Below, piece after piece: positions 1-7,322 of a DNA stretch of 19,582 bases. Every line of letters begins with the position of its first letter. Within the stretch, counting starts at the first letter, position 1. Position numbers and translations under genes: made by a program. The notes under the pieces are model-generated. The model worked only from the letters and a program-made list of their open reading frames with translations. It searched no databases and had not been told where the DNA came from. The stretch is from Syntrophaceae bacterium (GTDB lineage: Bacteria > Desulfobacterota > Desulfomonilia > Desulfomonilales > Desulfomonilaceae), in NCBI GenBank assembly GCA_014874425.1, contig JACWAG010000153.1:1-19582 (forward strand), in the 5' to 3' direction.

Positions 1-555
1 TGTTATTTCTCCAAACCCGGATCAAGCGCTACTGAAAGGGTCCTGGAATGTGTCAATAAAAGGACGAAGGAGCTTAATATCAAAGACGTCCTGATATCTT
101 CTGTAACAGGCGCCAGTGCGCTAAATGCCAGGCAGATCCTCGGTCCTGATGTTCGTATAACAGTGGTCACCCATGTTACAGGTTTTGAAAAGCCAAATCA
201 TCAGGAAATGCCCTTTGAAGTTCGTGAAAAGCTTCGATCAATGGGGGTTAACGTGTTGACCACCCAGCATGCCTTTGGCGGCGTCGGGCGAAGCATTAGG
301 AAACAACTAGGAACCTACCAGGTTGATGAGGTAATCGCCTTCACACTCAGAACTTTTGGACATGGGACTAAAGTGGCGATAGAGTTAGCGCTCATGGCCG
401 CAGACGCCGGACTCGTCAGGACTGATCAGGATGTTATCTCAGTTGGAGGAACAGAGAGAGGCGTAGATACGGCTTTAGTGATCCAACCTGCGAATAGCGC
501 CGATTTTCTACGTTTAAAAGTCAGAGAGATCATATGCAAGCCTTCAAGGTTTTGA
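1..555 (+). CDS. Pyruvate kinase alpha/beta (C-terminal) domain protein, 5' end missing
   Basis: The reading frame is open from the first base of the window and ends at TGA 553-555, giving 184 visible residues; the start lies to the left. The sequence resembles the free-standing version of the pyruvate kinase C-terminal domain, which occurs without the TIM-barrel catalytic part. Visible landmarks are YFSKPGSSAT at the left edge, an SSVTGASA stretch, VVTHVTGFEKPN, a Thr/His-rich TTQHAFGGVGR segment, and VGGTERGVDTALVIQPA followed by REIICKP near the C-terminus, which is typical of these stand-alone proteins. In pyruvate kinase this domain carries the allosteric site. The stand-alone proteins have no established reaction, so a regulatory or binding role is inference. 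An internal ATG at 163 is not the start because conserved sequence continues upstream of it. The dehydrogenase gene follows after 102 bp. Confidence 0.85.
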   Translation, partial: CYFSKPGSSATERVLECVNKRTKELNIKDVLISSVTGASALNARQILGPDVRITVVTHVTGFEKPNHQEMPFEVREKLRSMGVNVLTTQHAFGGVGRSIRKQLGTYQVDEVIAFTLRTFGHGTKVAIELALMAADAGLVRTDQDVISVGGTERGVDTALVIQPANSADFLRLKVREIICKPSRF

Positions 556-657
556 GCTGATCGCCGCAGCTATTTCGAAGCTATTTCCATGTTCAACAGG
601 AAGGACTGATTCTTATCTATACAAACAGTTACAATTTAATCTTGAAAGGAAATTCTA

Positions 658-1533
658 ATGAGGGTCGCATTTATTGGACTAGGCACCATGGGAGAGCCAA
701 TGGCCTTAAACATATTGAAGGCCGGCCACGAGATTGTCGTCAATAACCGCACGAAAAACAAGGAAGAGTTGTTGGCCGCTCACGGCGCCAAGCGCGCCAT
801 AACGCCGCAGGAAGCCGCTCGTGAGGCGGAGGTGATTATAACCTGCCTCAGTGACACACCAGATGTTGAACAAGTCGTCCTAGGAGACAACGGCATTATT
901 TATGGGGCTCAAGTGGGGTCAGTAGTTGTGGATATGTCGACCATTAGTCCAGAGGCCACGTGTAGGATGGCCGACGCTTTGTCCAAAAAAGGCATAAAAA
1001 TGGTGGACGCTCCTGTCTCCGGAGGGTCCGAAGGAGCTATGCACGGCACTCTTGCTATAATGGTTGGAGGTGATAGCCTGGACGTAGCGAAGGTATTGCC
1101 GGTACTAAAGGCAATGGGCACTACAATCACACATGTGGGTCCCATTGGAGCAGGGCAAATCACTAAGTCTATAAATCAAATTATTATTGCTGGCGTGTAT
1201 GTTGGTGTTGCGGAAGGAATGGCTCTGGGGCTCAAGGCAGGCCTGGATATGGAAAAGGTGGTGCAGGCTATTAGTCAAGGCGCCGCCGGTTCCTGGGTGC
1301 TTAGCAATCGCGCCATGAATATGATTAATAACACCTATCCACTGGGTTTTCGTGTCAGGCTTCACCAGAAGGACCTTGGGATAGCCCTTGAGACAGCCCG
1401 AAAGCTTGGCGTTACGCTTCCGGTGGCCGCTGTGGTGGATCAGATAGAGACCGCTGTTATTGCAAATGGTTATGGTGACGAGGACGTCTCGGCTGTGGCT
1501 CGCAGCATACGAGAGCAATCTGGTATTCGTTGA
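658..1533 (+). CDS. NAD(P)-dependent beta-hydroxyacid dehydrogenase (HIBADH / tartronate semialdehyde reductase family)
   Basis: This 291-residue cytosolic oxidoreductase has the normal family length. The N-terminal Rossmann fold opens with GLGTMG (residues 7-12). NNRT at 29-32, with Arg31 just after the second strand, favours NADP(H) over NAD(H). The substrate-binding signature DAPVSGG is at 117-123, and the catalytic lysine lies in GQITKSINQ (Lys170). Lys238-Asp239 belongs to the usual C-terminal helical domain. Family members interconvert beta-hydroxy acids and the matching semialdehydes (3-hydroxyisobutyrate, tartronate or succinic semialdehyde, glyoxylate). The sequence does not decide which substrate is used here, so no gene symbol is given. 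An AAAGGA ribosome site sits 7 bases before the ATG. It may be co-transcribed with the pyruvate-kinase-like gene upstream. Confidence 0.9.
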   Translation: MRVAFIGLGTMGEPMALNILKAGHEIVVNNRTKNKEELLAAHGAKRAITPQEAAREAEVIITCLSDTPDVEQVVLGDNGIIYGAQVGSVVVDMSTISPEATCRMADALSKKGIKMVDAPVSGGSEGAMHGTLAIMVGGDSLDVAKVLPVLKAMGTTITHVGPIGAGQITKSINQIIIAGVYVGVAEGMALGLKAGLDMEKVVQAISQGAAGSWVLSNRAMNMINNTYPLGFRVRLHQKDLGIALETARKLGVTLPVAAVVDQIETAVIANGYGDEDVSAVARSIREQSGIR

Positions 1534-1585
1534 AACTGTATCGTAGGGTTGGGAGAAAAAACAACTTGGAATATGAATGAGTTAC

Positions 1586-1678
1586 TGGCGGAGAGAGAGG
1601 GATTCGAACCCTCGGAACACCTTGTGAGCATTCACGCGATTTCCAGTCGCGCCCCTTCGGCCACTCGGGCATCTCTCC
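1586..1678 (-). tRNA. tRNA-Ser (anticodon GGA)
   Basis: Read on the minus strand this is a complete class II tRNA of 93 nt with encoded CCA. The acceptor stem is GGAGAGA paired with TCTCTCC, followed by discriminator G and CCA. The anticodon stem CGCGA/TCGCG encloses the loop CTGGAAA, with GGA at 1642-1644. A long variable arm precedes the T arm GAGGG-TTCGAAT-CCCTC, as expected for serine. It decodes UCC/UCU. It lies on its own on the strand opposite to its neighbours and has a good promoter at 1695-1725. Confidence 0.97.
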
Positions 1679-1694
1679 ATGGCCGTAAAAGATA

Positions 1695-1725
1695 ATTATA
1701 TAAACTGAATGTAAAATTCGGTCAA
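1695..1725 (-). promoter_or_regulatory. Sigma70-type promoter of tRNA-Ser
   Basis: On the minus strand, TTGACC (1720-1725) is followed after 17 bases by TATATA (1697-1702), or after 19 bases by a perfect TATAAT (1695-1700). The tRNA 5' end is 17-19 bases downstream of the -10. The -35 overlaps the AAGGA ribosome site of the divergent era gene (1724-1728). Assigned by consensus only. Confidence 0.7.
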
Positions 1726-1734
1726 GGATATTTA

Positions 1735-2643
1735 ATGGAATGCGTAAAGCCCCCCGTATCAAAAGCGGGATTCGCCGCAATAGTCGGTCTGCCCAATGTA
1801 GGCAAATCAACCCTTGTCAACAGACTAACAGAGACAAAGCTGTCAATCGTATCTTCAAAAGCACAAACAACACGAAACACAGTATCGGTAATACTGACAC
1901 TTCCGAACGCTCAAATTATATTTCAGGACACTCCCGGGTTTCATGAAGCGACTACAGCTCTGAATCAGGCCTTTATTGAATCTGTTTTAAGAACTATTAA
2001 GATGACCGATATAATTGTTTTCGTCATAGACCCAACTACCAAAGAATCCAACCAGGGCGAAGAAGTTGAACGTCTTGTATCGGAATCCGGAAAACCAGTA
2101 ATTTTGGCTATCAACAAGATTGATACTCTTAATAAAAGATTTGCGGAGGACCTGGTTTCTAAAAGATTATCCAACAAGCGATTCAGTTTGGTTTTGGGAA
2201 TTAGCGCACTCACTGGTTGCAATTGCGATCTTCTTATAAATGGAGTGATAGATCTATTACCTAAAGGCCCTTATTTGTATGGCGAGGATGACCTGAGCGA
2301 TATGCCGGAGCGATTTTTTGCCACCGAGTTGATTAGAGAGCAGATTCTGAAACTCCTGGTCCAGGAAGTCCCTCATAAAACAGCAGTTACAATAGAAACG
2401 TTCAAAGAAATCGAAAACAGGGTTTTAATTCAGGCAAACATTCATGTTGAACGGGACAGCCAGAAAAGAATCTTGATCGGAAAGGGTGGAAACATGATTA
2501 AAAGCATTGGAACGGCGGCCCGACAAAGGATTGAGGAGTTCCTGGAACGTTCCGTCAGGCTTGAACTGTTTGTGAAAGTCTCTCCAAATTGGACTAGGAG
2601 TATTAGCAAGTTAAAAGAATTTGGGTACCTGGATTCCAAATAA
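1735..2643 (+). CDS. era: Ribosome-assembly GTPase Era
   Basis: Era is an essential GTPase that binds the 3' end of 16S rRNA and chaperones 30S subunit maturation. All G motifs are visible: G1 GLPNVGKS (18-25), G2 within QTTRNT (44-49), G3 DTPG (65-68), G4 NKID (127-130) and G5 SAL (157-159). The C-terminal KH domain carries the RNA-binding loop GKGG (249-252) followed by an amphipathic helix, and the protein ends at 302 residues, the usual length. The ATG at 1735 has an AAGGA six bases upstream. The short leader contains the promoter of the divergent tRNA-Ser, so the era promoter must overlap that region or the tRNA itself. The gene converges on the GH57 gene with 35 bp between stop codons and no obvious terminator. 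Confidence 0.97.
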   Translation: MECVKPPVSKAGFAAIVGLPNVGKSTLVNRLTETKLSIVSSKAQTTRNTVSVILTLPNAQIIFQDTPGFHEATTALNQAFIESVLRTIKMTDIIVFVIDPTTKESNQGEEVERLVSESGKPVILAINKIDTLNKRFAEDLVSKRLSNKRFSLVLGISALTGCNCDLLINGVIDLLPKGPYLYGEDDLSDMPERFFATELIREQILKLLVQEVPHKTAVTIETFKEIENRVLIQANIHVERDSQKRILIGKGGNMIKSIGTAARQRIEEFLERSVRLELFVKVSPNWTRSISKLKEFGYLDSK

Positions 2644-2678
2644 AAGGCTATCATTTAAAACAGCCATTTGGGCCCGTT

Positions 2679-5090
2679 TCAGTCCAATTTTACCGCCAGC
2701 CGTTCCGCGAGTTTTTTCATTTCCGGTGAAATTTCTTTTTTAGGCTGACCTTCATCCTTATGGATAATGCGAAACAACTCTATCTGAGCTTCACCAAGTT
2801 GCAGAGGAATATCAAGATTCTGCGCCATATCGAGGAACCTGAAGATTTCAGAAAGAACGGATTTGTTTGACCAGTCCTGACCAAGTTCTTCAACGAGAAG
2901 TCCGATTCGATGGCTTATCAGTTTTTGGGCTGCGCTTAGATCCAATTCTATTTTCCAAAAGTTTATATCTCTAAGGACTGATTCTAGGCCTTCCGGGAAG
3001 ATTTCCCGCGATAATTTTTCTAGCTCCCTAAGGAACCTCCGGTTTAAAACAAACCTTGCTGCGGCTCTGAATGTGTCGGGTAAACGTGAGCTGTGATTCA
3101 CTATTAGACGGGCTAAATCTTCATTCTTTTTGTAAAATGTGCCCAATAACGCCGCTTGTTCCTGAAACATTCTCTTGGTTACGGCTTCAAGGAGCCTGGA
3201 TCTTTGTTCTACGAATAGATCCCTAAACGTAAAATACTTGTGGGGAAAATATCCATCGAGTTTTCGTATCAATTCAGTGGAGGAATGTCTTTTGAAAGTG
3301 TCTATTAGGTCCTTTTTTAAGCCCTCGTAACCTAGTTGCCCACCTGACAATGGTTGAACTGAACAGCGAAGGTCAACCGCGCCCAAATACAAAACGGCAA
3401 AAATGAATCGCTGTTCGCGAAGTGTAACGGAACTTTGTATCCTGACCTGACCAATCAATAATATTCGTTCCCCAAAGTCTTCTCGTACAAAATCAATCAA
3501 ATAGACCTTATAGACATATACTTTTGGGGAGGTGAGTGGTTTGTCAAAAAGAGCTGAAATAGCCACATGCGCGGCAACTTGTGGAAGATCAATTACCTGT
3601 GGGGCAATTTTTTCTTTGTAAAGCTCATCACCATGAATGTGAGATTGAATGTTACTAATGGCAGGAAACAGTTCTCTTAGGAATTCGTTGACCAGAGCAG
3701 GACCATAGGCGCTCGCCAATTGCAGGACTCGTGCTGCATAGCTCAATATCTGCAAAGTTTCAATTCCGGTAATGTCGTCAAAAAACCAACCGCAACTCGT
3801 GTACATCAACATTCGGTTTCTTTGCATTTCCAGTAGACTTAACGCTTCAACATATTCGGAGGGTGAAAGGTCGCCTTTTTCCCATGATTTTAGAAACGCG
3901 TTCATTTCAGAACGATCATGTAATAGGAGATCAACGTAATTGTCGCGAGCGGTCCATGGTTCTTTGAATAAATCTTCTCCTCTTTTCTCAAATAATTGGT
4001 CAACCTCGTCACGGATTAAATCAAGGGATTTGCGTAGCGGTGTACGCCACGCCTGGTTCCATCCCGGCTTTTGATTGGCAGAGCATCCGCAATCTCTCAT
4101 CCAACGTCCCACCCCGTGTGAACAACTCCACGAAGTCCTTTCAATAATTTCTACTTGGGCAACCGCTGGATAGCTTGAAAGAAATTCCGCGTAATTCGTT
4201 AACTTTAGGTCAGGGTCATTGACCAACTGCTCTATAGCGAAAGCCAAAGCCATCTCACCAAATCGATGGTGGTGCCCATAGGACTCCCCATCCGTAGCAA
4301 TATTTACTAATTGGGGCCAAGTTCGCTGGTTGGAAAAAGCTCCCATAAGCCGATCTTTAAAAGCAGCCCCACTATTAAGCAAGCCTTCAAAAGCAACTGC
4401 CTGAGATATGGGAGTGTCAAAAAAGAAAATGGTAATTTGAGATCCGTTTGGTAACTGGCACAGATAGGGTCTAGACGGATCAATTGCGATCCCATCGATA
4501 TTCTGCCAGTAATCAGTTGGTTTTTCACGAAATCGTTTCGCCTGATGAGGCGATAGGACTGTAAACAATAAACCGTTGTCTACCATTATTTTTAGCGTTT
4601 CTAAATCCACAGCCGTCTCAGGAAGCCACATGCCCTCAGGATCACGCATGAAACGTTTCTTAAAATCCCTAATTCCCCATAAGATCTGTGTGATTTTATC
4701 CCGTAGCGTCGCTAAAGGCATGATCATGTGATTGTACGCTTGGGCTATGGCATTACCATGTCCGGACCTGTTGATTATGGAATTCGCATCAGCTTTTAGA
4801 ATTAATTCGTACGCGGTCTTTTCATGCTGTTCCATCCATGAAAGTAACGTAGGGCCAAAATTGAAGCTGATGTATTCATAATTGTTAATTATTTGGCGTA
4901 ATCTTCCCTGGCTGTCCAATAACCGGGCCTCAGAATTTGGACGATAACACTCATATGCTATTCTTTCGTTCCAATCATGGAAAGGATATGCGGAATCCTG
5001 TTTTTCGACTTCTTCAAGCCACGGGTTTTCTCTTGGTGGCTGATAGAAATGACCATGAATACATATTTGTTTTGTAAAGTGTGAGTCCAT
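2679..5090 (-). CDS. Glycoside hydrolase family 57 protein with C-terminal DUF3536 domain
   Basis: This is an 803-residue cytosolic protein without a signal peptide. The N-terminal half is a GH57 catalytic barrel. It shows the starting strand HGHFYQP (12-18), HGNAIAQAYNH (111-121), the nucleophile motif MWLPETA with Glu158, and the general-acid motif TDGESYGHHH with Asp267. The C-terminal half matches the DUF3536 architecture, for example CGWFFDD and the alpha-helical region after it. GH57 enzymes retain anomeric configuration and act on alpha-glucans (amylases, 4-alpha-glucanotransferases, branching enzymes). The DUF3536 subgroup has no firmly established substrate, so action on glycogen-like polymer is inferred from the family and from glgB in the same window. 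GAGGG lies six bases before the ATG. A strong terminator of the upstream gene ends about 30 bases before this start. Confidence 0.88.
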   Translation of the reverse strand: MDSHFTKQICIHGHFYQPPRENPWLEEVEKQDSAYPFHDWNERIAYECYRPNSEARLLDSQGRLRQIINNYEYISFNFGPTLLSWMEQHEKTAYELILKADANSIINRSGHGNAIAQAYNHMIMPLATLRDKITQILWGIRDFKKRFMRDPEGMWLPETAVDLETLKIMVDNGLLFTVLSPHQAKRFREKPTDYWQNIDGIAIDPSRPYLCQLPNGSQITIFFFDTPISQAVAFEGLLNSGAAFKDRLMGAFSNQRTWPQLVNIATDGESYGHHHRFGEMALAFAIEQLVNDPDLKLTNYAEFLSSYPAVAQVEIIERTSWSCSHGVGRWMRDCGCSANQKPGWNQAWRTPLRKSLDLIRDEVDQLFEKRGEDLFKEPWTARDNYVDLLLHDRSEMNAFLKSWEKGDLSPSEYVEALSLLEMQRNRMLMYTSCGWFFDDITGIETLQILSYAARVLQLASAYGPALVNEFLRELFPAISNIQSHIHGDELYKEKIAPQVIDLPQVAAHVAISALFDKPLTSPKVYVYKVYLIDFVREDFGERILLIGQVRIQSSVTLREQRFIFAVLYLGAVDLRCSVQPLSGGQLGYEGLKKDLIDTFKRHSSTELIRKLDGYFPHKYFTFRDLFVEQRSRLLEAVTKRMFQEQAALLGTFYKKNEDLARLIVNHSSRLPDTFRAAARFVLNRRFLRELEKLSREIFPEGLESVLRDINFWKIELDLSAAQKLISHRIGLLVEELGQDWSNKSVLSEIFRFLDMAQNLDIPLQLGEAQIELFRIIHKDEGQPKKEISPEMKKLAERLAVKLD

Positions 5091-5120
5091 ACACTGCCCT
5101 CAATAGATCTAAATATTAAC

Positions 5121-5153
5121 AAAAAACCCACCTTTTGTAACCAAAAGGTGGGT
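5121..5153 (-). terminator. Rho-independent terminator of the basic secreted protein gene
   Basis: A perfect 12-bp stem (5126-5137 with 5142-5153, ACCCACCTTTTG and its complement) closes a 4-base loop, and on the minus strand it is followed directly by a run of T. It lies 35 bases after the stop of the gene at 5189-5536 and about 30 bases ahead of the GH57 start codon, so it separates the two genes transcriptionally. Confidence 0.9.
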
Positions 5154-5188
5154 CCATCTTTTTGTGGCGCTCTGAGGCTAAGTTGAAT

Positions 5189-5536
5189 TTAACGGTGGTA
5201 GGCTGCCTTTTTGTACGTTCTGGATTTCTTAACTGATGATTTTTTGTAATTTTTTGAACTCTTCCCTTTATAAGCCTTACTCTGTTTATGGGGCTTCGAG
5301 TTTTTAGACAGCTTGGATGTGGCTTTCTTATGGGAAGTTTTTGTGCTGTTACTTGACACGGCTTGATGATGAGTTTTCTGAAAGGCTTTTGCTAACGCGT
5401 CATATGGCTTTGAATCGGCCAATTTAAAATTATCTAACGATAGGCCATCACTCGTGACGCTTGCAAGCGCCTGTCCAGAAAAATTAGCAAATAGACATAC
5501 AACCAGAAAAGATACCAGAACAAGGAATCTTGTCAT
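5189..5536 (-). CDS. Small exported Lys/Ser/Tyr-rich basic protein, function unknown
   Basis: With the start chosen here the product has 115 residues. It opens with a Sec signal peptide (MTR, then a hydrophobic core to about residue 24, cleavage likely after ALA at 25). The mature chain ends in a low-complexity tail of Lys, Ser, Thr, His and Tyr. From about residue 47 to the end there is no Asp or Glu, and 17 of the last 50 residues are Lys. The longer frame starting at 5599 is rejected because its first codon would sit in the promoter. An AGGAG lies 9 bases before the ATG at 5536. The gene has its own promoter and terminator, so it is monocistronic. I recognise no family. The charge suggests binding to an anionic envelope polymer or nucleic acid, which is inference. 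Confidence 0.75.
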   Translation of the reverse strand: MTRFLVLVSFLVVCLFANFSGQALASVTSDGLSLDNFKLADSKPYDALAKAFQKTHHQAVSSNSTKTSHKKATSKLSKNSKPHKQSKAYKGKSSKNYKKSSVKKSRTYKKAAYHR

Positions 5537-5570
5537 GTTTTTCATCTCCTGTTGACATGGAATTATAGTA

Positions 5571-5599
5571 ACTATACCAAATTTATTACTAAAAGTCAA
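5571..5599 (-). promoter_or_regulatory. Strong sigma70-type promoter for the basic secreted protein
   Basis: On the minus strand TTGACT (5594-5599) is followed after 17 bases by TATAGT (5571-5576), with TG one base ahead forming an extended -10. Transcription should begin near 5564, leaving a leader of about 28 bases with an AGGAG. This position rules out the longer reading of the gene. Confidence 0.75.
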
Positions 5600-5602
5600 T
5601 CA

Positions 5603-5638
5603 ACAAGTAAACTCTCAAATTTCTGAATTGTTACTTGT
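5603..5638. repeat. Inverted repeat upstream of the basic-protein promoter
   Basis: ACAAGTAA at 5603-5610 and its exact complement TTACTTGT at 5631-5638 are separated by 20 bases, just upstream of the -35 at 5594-5599. It could be a regulator-binding site, but an 8-bp repeat in AT-rich DNA may also arise by chance. Confidence 0.3.
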
Positions 5639-5727
5639 ATAAAAATATTACCTCTTAATATTGTACTATAATATACTTACAATCGATGGTTTTTGGATAA
5701 CACTATTTGTACAAGTTGCACGATTTC

Positions 5728-5757
5728 TCGACATTTTGCTAACATCGATTTTAAAAT
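5728..5757 (+). promoter_or_regulatory. Candidate promoter of the twin CX3C protein gene
   Basis: TCGACA (5728-5733) and TAAAAT (5752-5757) are spaced by 18 bases, each one base off consensus. Transcription would begin near 5764, giving a leader of about 60 bases that contains the AAGGAG ribosome site at 5813-5818. AT-rich surroundings make the assignment uncertain. Confidence 0.4.
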
Positions 5758-5826
5758 GCATATTATGATATTATTGAGGAGTCAATTGAGGCATTTTTAG
5801 CAACTTTTACATAAGGAGTTATAGGC

Positions 5827-6087
5827 ATGAAAAAAGGTAATTACTTCCTGGCATTAGTAACTGTGGCGCTACCCATCGTGTTTATAAACTTGGGCGTATT
5901 TGTCGCGCCTGCAAATTCTTTTGAGGATATAGAACAACAACGAGACCTCTGTATACAAGACTGCCATGAGCAATTCGACTATGACGATCCAGGGTTGTGG
6001 CAGCTTTCCGCCCAGTGTATCGACCGATGTGAAAAAAGATATTGGAAAAAATGGAATAAACAGATGAATAACATTGGTAATGACTAA
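5827..6087 (+). CDS. Small exported protein with twin CX3C motif, function unknown
   Basis: The product has 86 residues. MKK is followed by a hydrophobic segment (about 6-27) and an Ala-Pro-Ala-Asn-Ser region, so a Sec signal peptide cleaved near residue 31 is likely. The mature part of about 55 residues has exactly four cysteines arranged Cys42-X3-Cys46-X17-Cys64-X3-Cys68. That spacing fits two antiparallel helices joined by two disulphides in the periplasm, the same layout as small Tim or CHCH-type helical hairpins; this is an analogy of form, not evidence of homology. The C-terminus is Lys/Trp/Asn-rich. AAGGAG lies 8 bases before the ATG. It is divergent from the basic protein gene. No family is recognised. 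Confidence 0.75.
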   Translation: MKKGNYFLALVTVALPIVFINLGVFVAPANSFEDIEQQRDLCIQDCHEQFDYDDPGLWQLSAQCIDRCEKRYWKKWNKQMNNIGND

Positions 6088-6232
6088 TAAAGTCTATTTG
6101 TCTAGCGCTTAAAACTGGGAATTATATGTAGCGGATCAGTGAAGTCAAAAGAGATATTTTTAGTACGGATTCAGGGAGAATGTTGAAATCTGGAGATTCA
6201 AGTAAATCACCGCTCCCATAGTTCTTCGTTTA

Positions 6233-6688
6233 CTATATATAGCGTTGTAAGCCCAACATAAAGGCCAGACCGATTATCACGGCCACTGACACTACCACCA
6301 GTAGGTCCGGAACCGCCGAGAAAACCGCTTCGCCTCTGTTAATATGCCGTCTCGCAAGGATGAAACGCATCCCGGAGACAACAATCATAAACCCAGCAAG
6401 GACAAAACATAGAAGACTCAAATACATGGCGCTATTCCCATGATTTTGAGCCACTGTCCCTTCTTCAAAAGCAACTAAATGTCGCAAAAATATTTCAAAT
6501 TTTTCTATAACAAATCCAAACGCTAAAAGAGAGATACTAGTCCGAGACCATGACAAAAAGGTCCTTTCATTAGCCATGTGCGTCCGTTGCCAGGCCAGGA
6601 AAATTCTATCATCGTCCATCACAGCGGGTGGTTTGGATTCTGTTTCGCGTCTGTTCATTCGCACCATGACATCCTTAAAAAGACCCAA
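6233..6688 (-). CDS. DUF202 (YidH-like) small inner-membrane protein
   Basis: The DUF202 signature is visible as FLAWQRTHMANERTFLSWSR, followed by the first membrane helix (SISLLAFGFVIEKF). Two further helices follow, near residues 95-118 and 134-154 when numbered from the ATG at 6709. Family members are three-helix inner-membrane proteins of unknown function. Three starts are possible: ATG at 6709 with no ribosome site, TTG at 6688 with GGAGG five bases upstream, and ATG at 6667 with AAGGA four bases upstream. TTG 6688 is chosen for its ribosome site, but the choice is not secure; the conserved region is unaffected. The gene stands alone between intergenic gaps. Confidence 0.85.
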   Translation of the reverse strand: MGLFKDVMVRMNRRETESKPPAVMDDDRIFLAWQRTHMANERTFLSWSRTSISLLAFGFVIEKFEIFLRHLVAFEEGTVAQNHGNSAMYLSLLCFVLAGFMIVVSGMRFILARRHINRGEAVFSAVPDLLVVVSVAVIIGLAFMLGLQRYI

Positions 6689-6709
6689 TTTTACCTCCGA
6701 ATTCGGCAT

Positions 6710-7037
6710 ATCCGCACAGTATTAAGAATCATAACTTAGGCCGACTTCAAATATGAAACTTTGGAAAACTTCTTGTTTGCTAGAGGATTTCTAATTAGAG
6801 AAAATAGAACGCGCGGAATATATGATCAGATCAACTGGGCAAAACATCACTTTCAGATAAACAAGAAACTGTAAAGAGCATGTGTCCATGTGTTACCGAT
6901 TAGTTGACTCTTGGCTTGAGATCCGAGGCCAAGTATAACAGGATTCTAAAATGTCATCCCCTGAACAGAAATCCTGCGATTCGCGCCTCGAATCTCAGAC
7001 CCATGAGTCGTTTGAGTTCTACAAATGGTCTTATGGC
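6710..7037. other. Intergenic stretch without a supported gene
   Basis: This 328-base gap lies between the DUF202 gene and the small Cys/Lys-rich gene, both on the minus strand. I see no tRNA and no convincing coding frame. One hairpin is present: CTTGGCTT at 6910-6917 pairs with AGGCCAAG at 6926-6933 (8 bp with one G-T pair) around an 8-base loop. No T run follows on either strand, so it is not a typical terminator. Plus-strand frames here run into the antisense of the next gene and are not supported. Confidence 0.5.
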
Positions 7038-7322
7038 TTACTTCGTTTCTTTCTTTATCTTTTTTTCTTTCTTCACCTTTTTCGCCTTGACCGGTTCATT
7101 AGCTTTGGCTTTGGCTTTTTTTGCTTTCACCGACTTGCAAGCATAAGCCGGAGCGCAATAATAGCCATAACCAACAGGGGCGCATACGGAACCACCGCAA
7201 GATTTTGCGCTGTTTCCAAAGAATGGTAGACCATTAAAAAACGCGGACGCCGGTTGCGCACACAATCCAGCCAGAAGGCCTAGTGAAACTGTAAGAGCGA
7301 TTACTACGAGCAGCTTCTTCAT
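7038..7322 (-). CDS. Small exported Cys-containing protein with Lys-rich tail, function unknown
   Basis: The 94-residue product has a clear Sec signal peptide: MKK, a hydrophobic core, and cleavage after ASA at 27. The mature protein has a Gly/Tyr/Cys-rich part with four cysteines (42, 47, 56, 62) in the middle of Phe, Gly, Pro and Tyr. It ends in a 32-residue tail with 16 lysines mixed with Ala, Val and Glu. GGGAG lies 9 bases before the ATG. I know no function for it. Its exported Lys-rich tail recalls the unrelated basic protein at 5189-5536. The disulphide-bonded head and cationic tail suggest an envelope-binding protein, which is inference. The frame on the other strand is only its antisense (runs of Phe and Leu mirroring the Lys codons). 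Confidence 0.75.
   Translation of the reverse strand: MKKLLVVIALTVSLGLLAGLCAQPASAFFNGLPFFGNSAKSCGGSVCAPVGYGYYCAPAYACKSVKAKKAKAKANEPVKAKKVKKEKKIKKETK

Noticed and set aside
5537..5599. Longer N-terminus for the basic secreted protein, starting at 5599.
   Set aside because: It would place the start codon in the -35 of a consensus promoter and put 21 extra residues before the signal peptide.
6726..6738. A 13-bp sequence, GAATCATAACTTA, also found at 14326-14338, both upstream of minus-strand genes.
   Set aside because: A 13-base match within 20 kb of AT-rich DNA is expected by chance, and the distances to the start codons differ.
6951..7229. Plus-strand frame of 92 codons with an AGGA ahead of its ATG.
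   Set aside because: Most of it is the antisense of the Cys/Lys-rich exported protein, and its Phe/Leu runs simply mirror Lys codons; the minus gene has a signal peptide and a good ribosome site.
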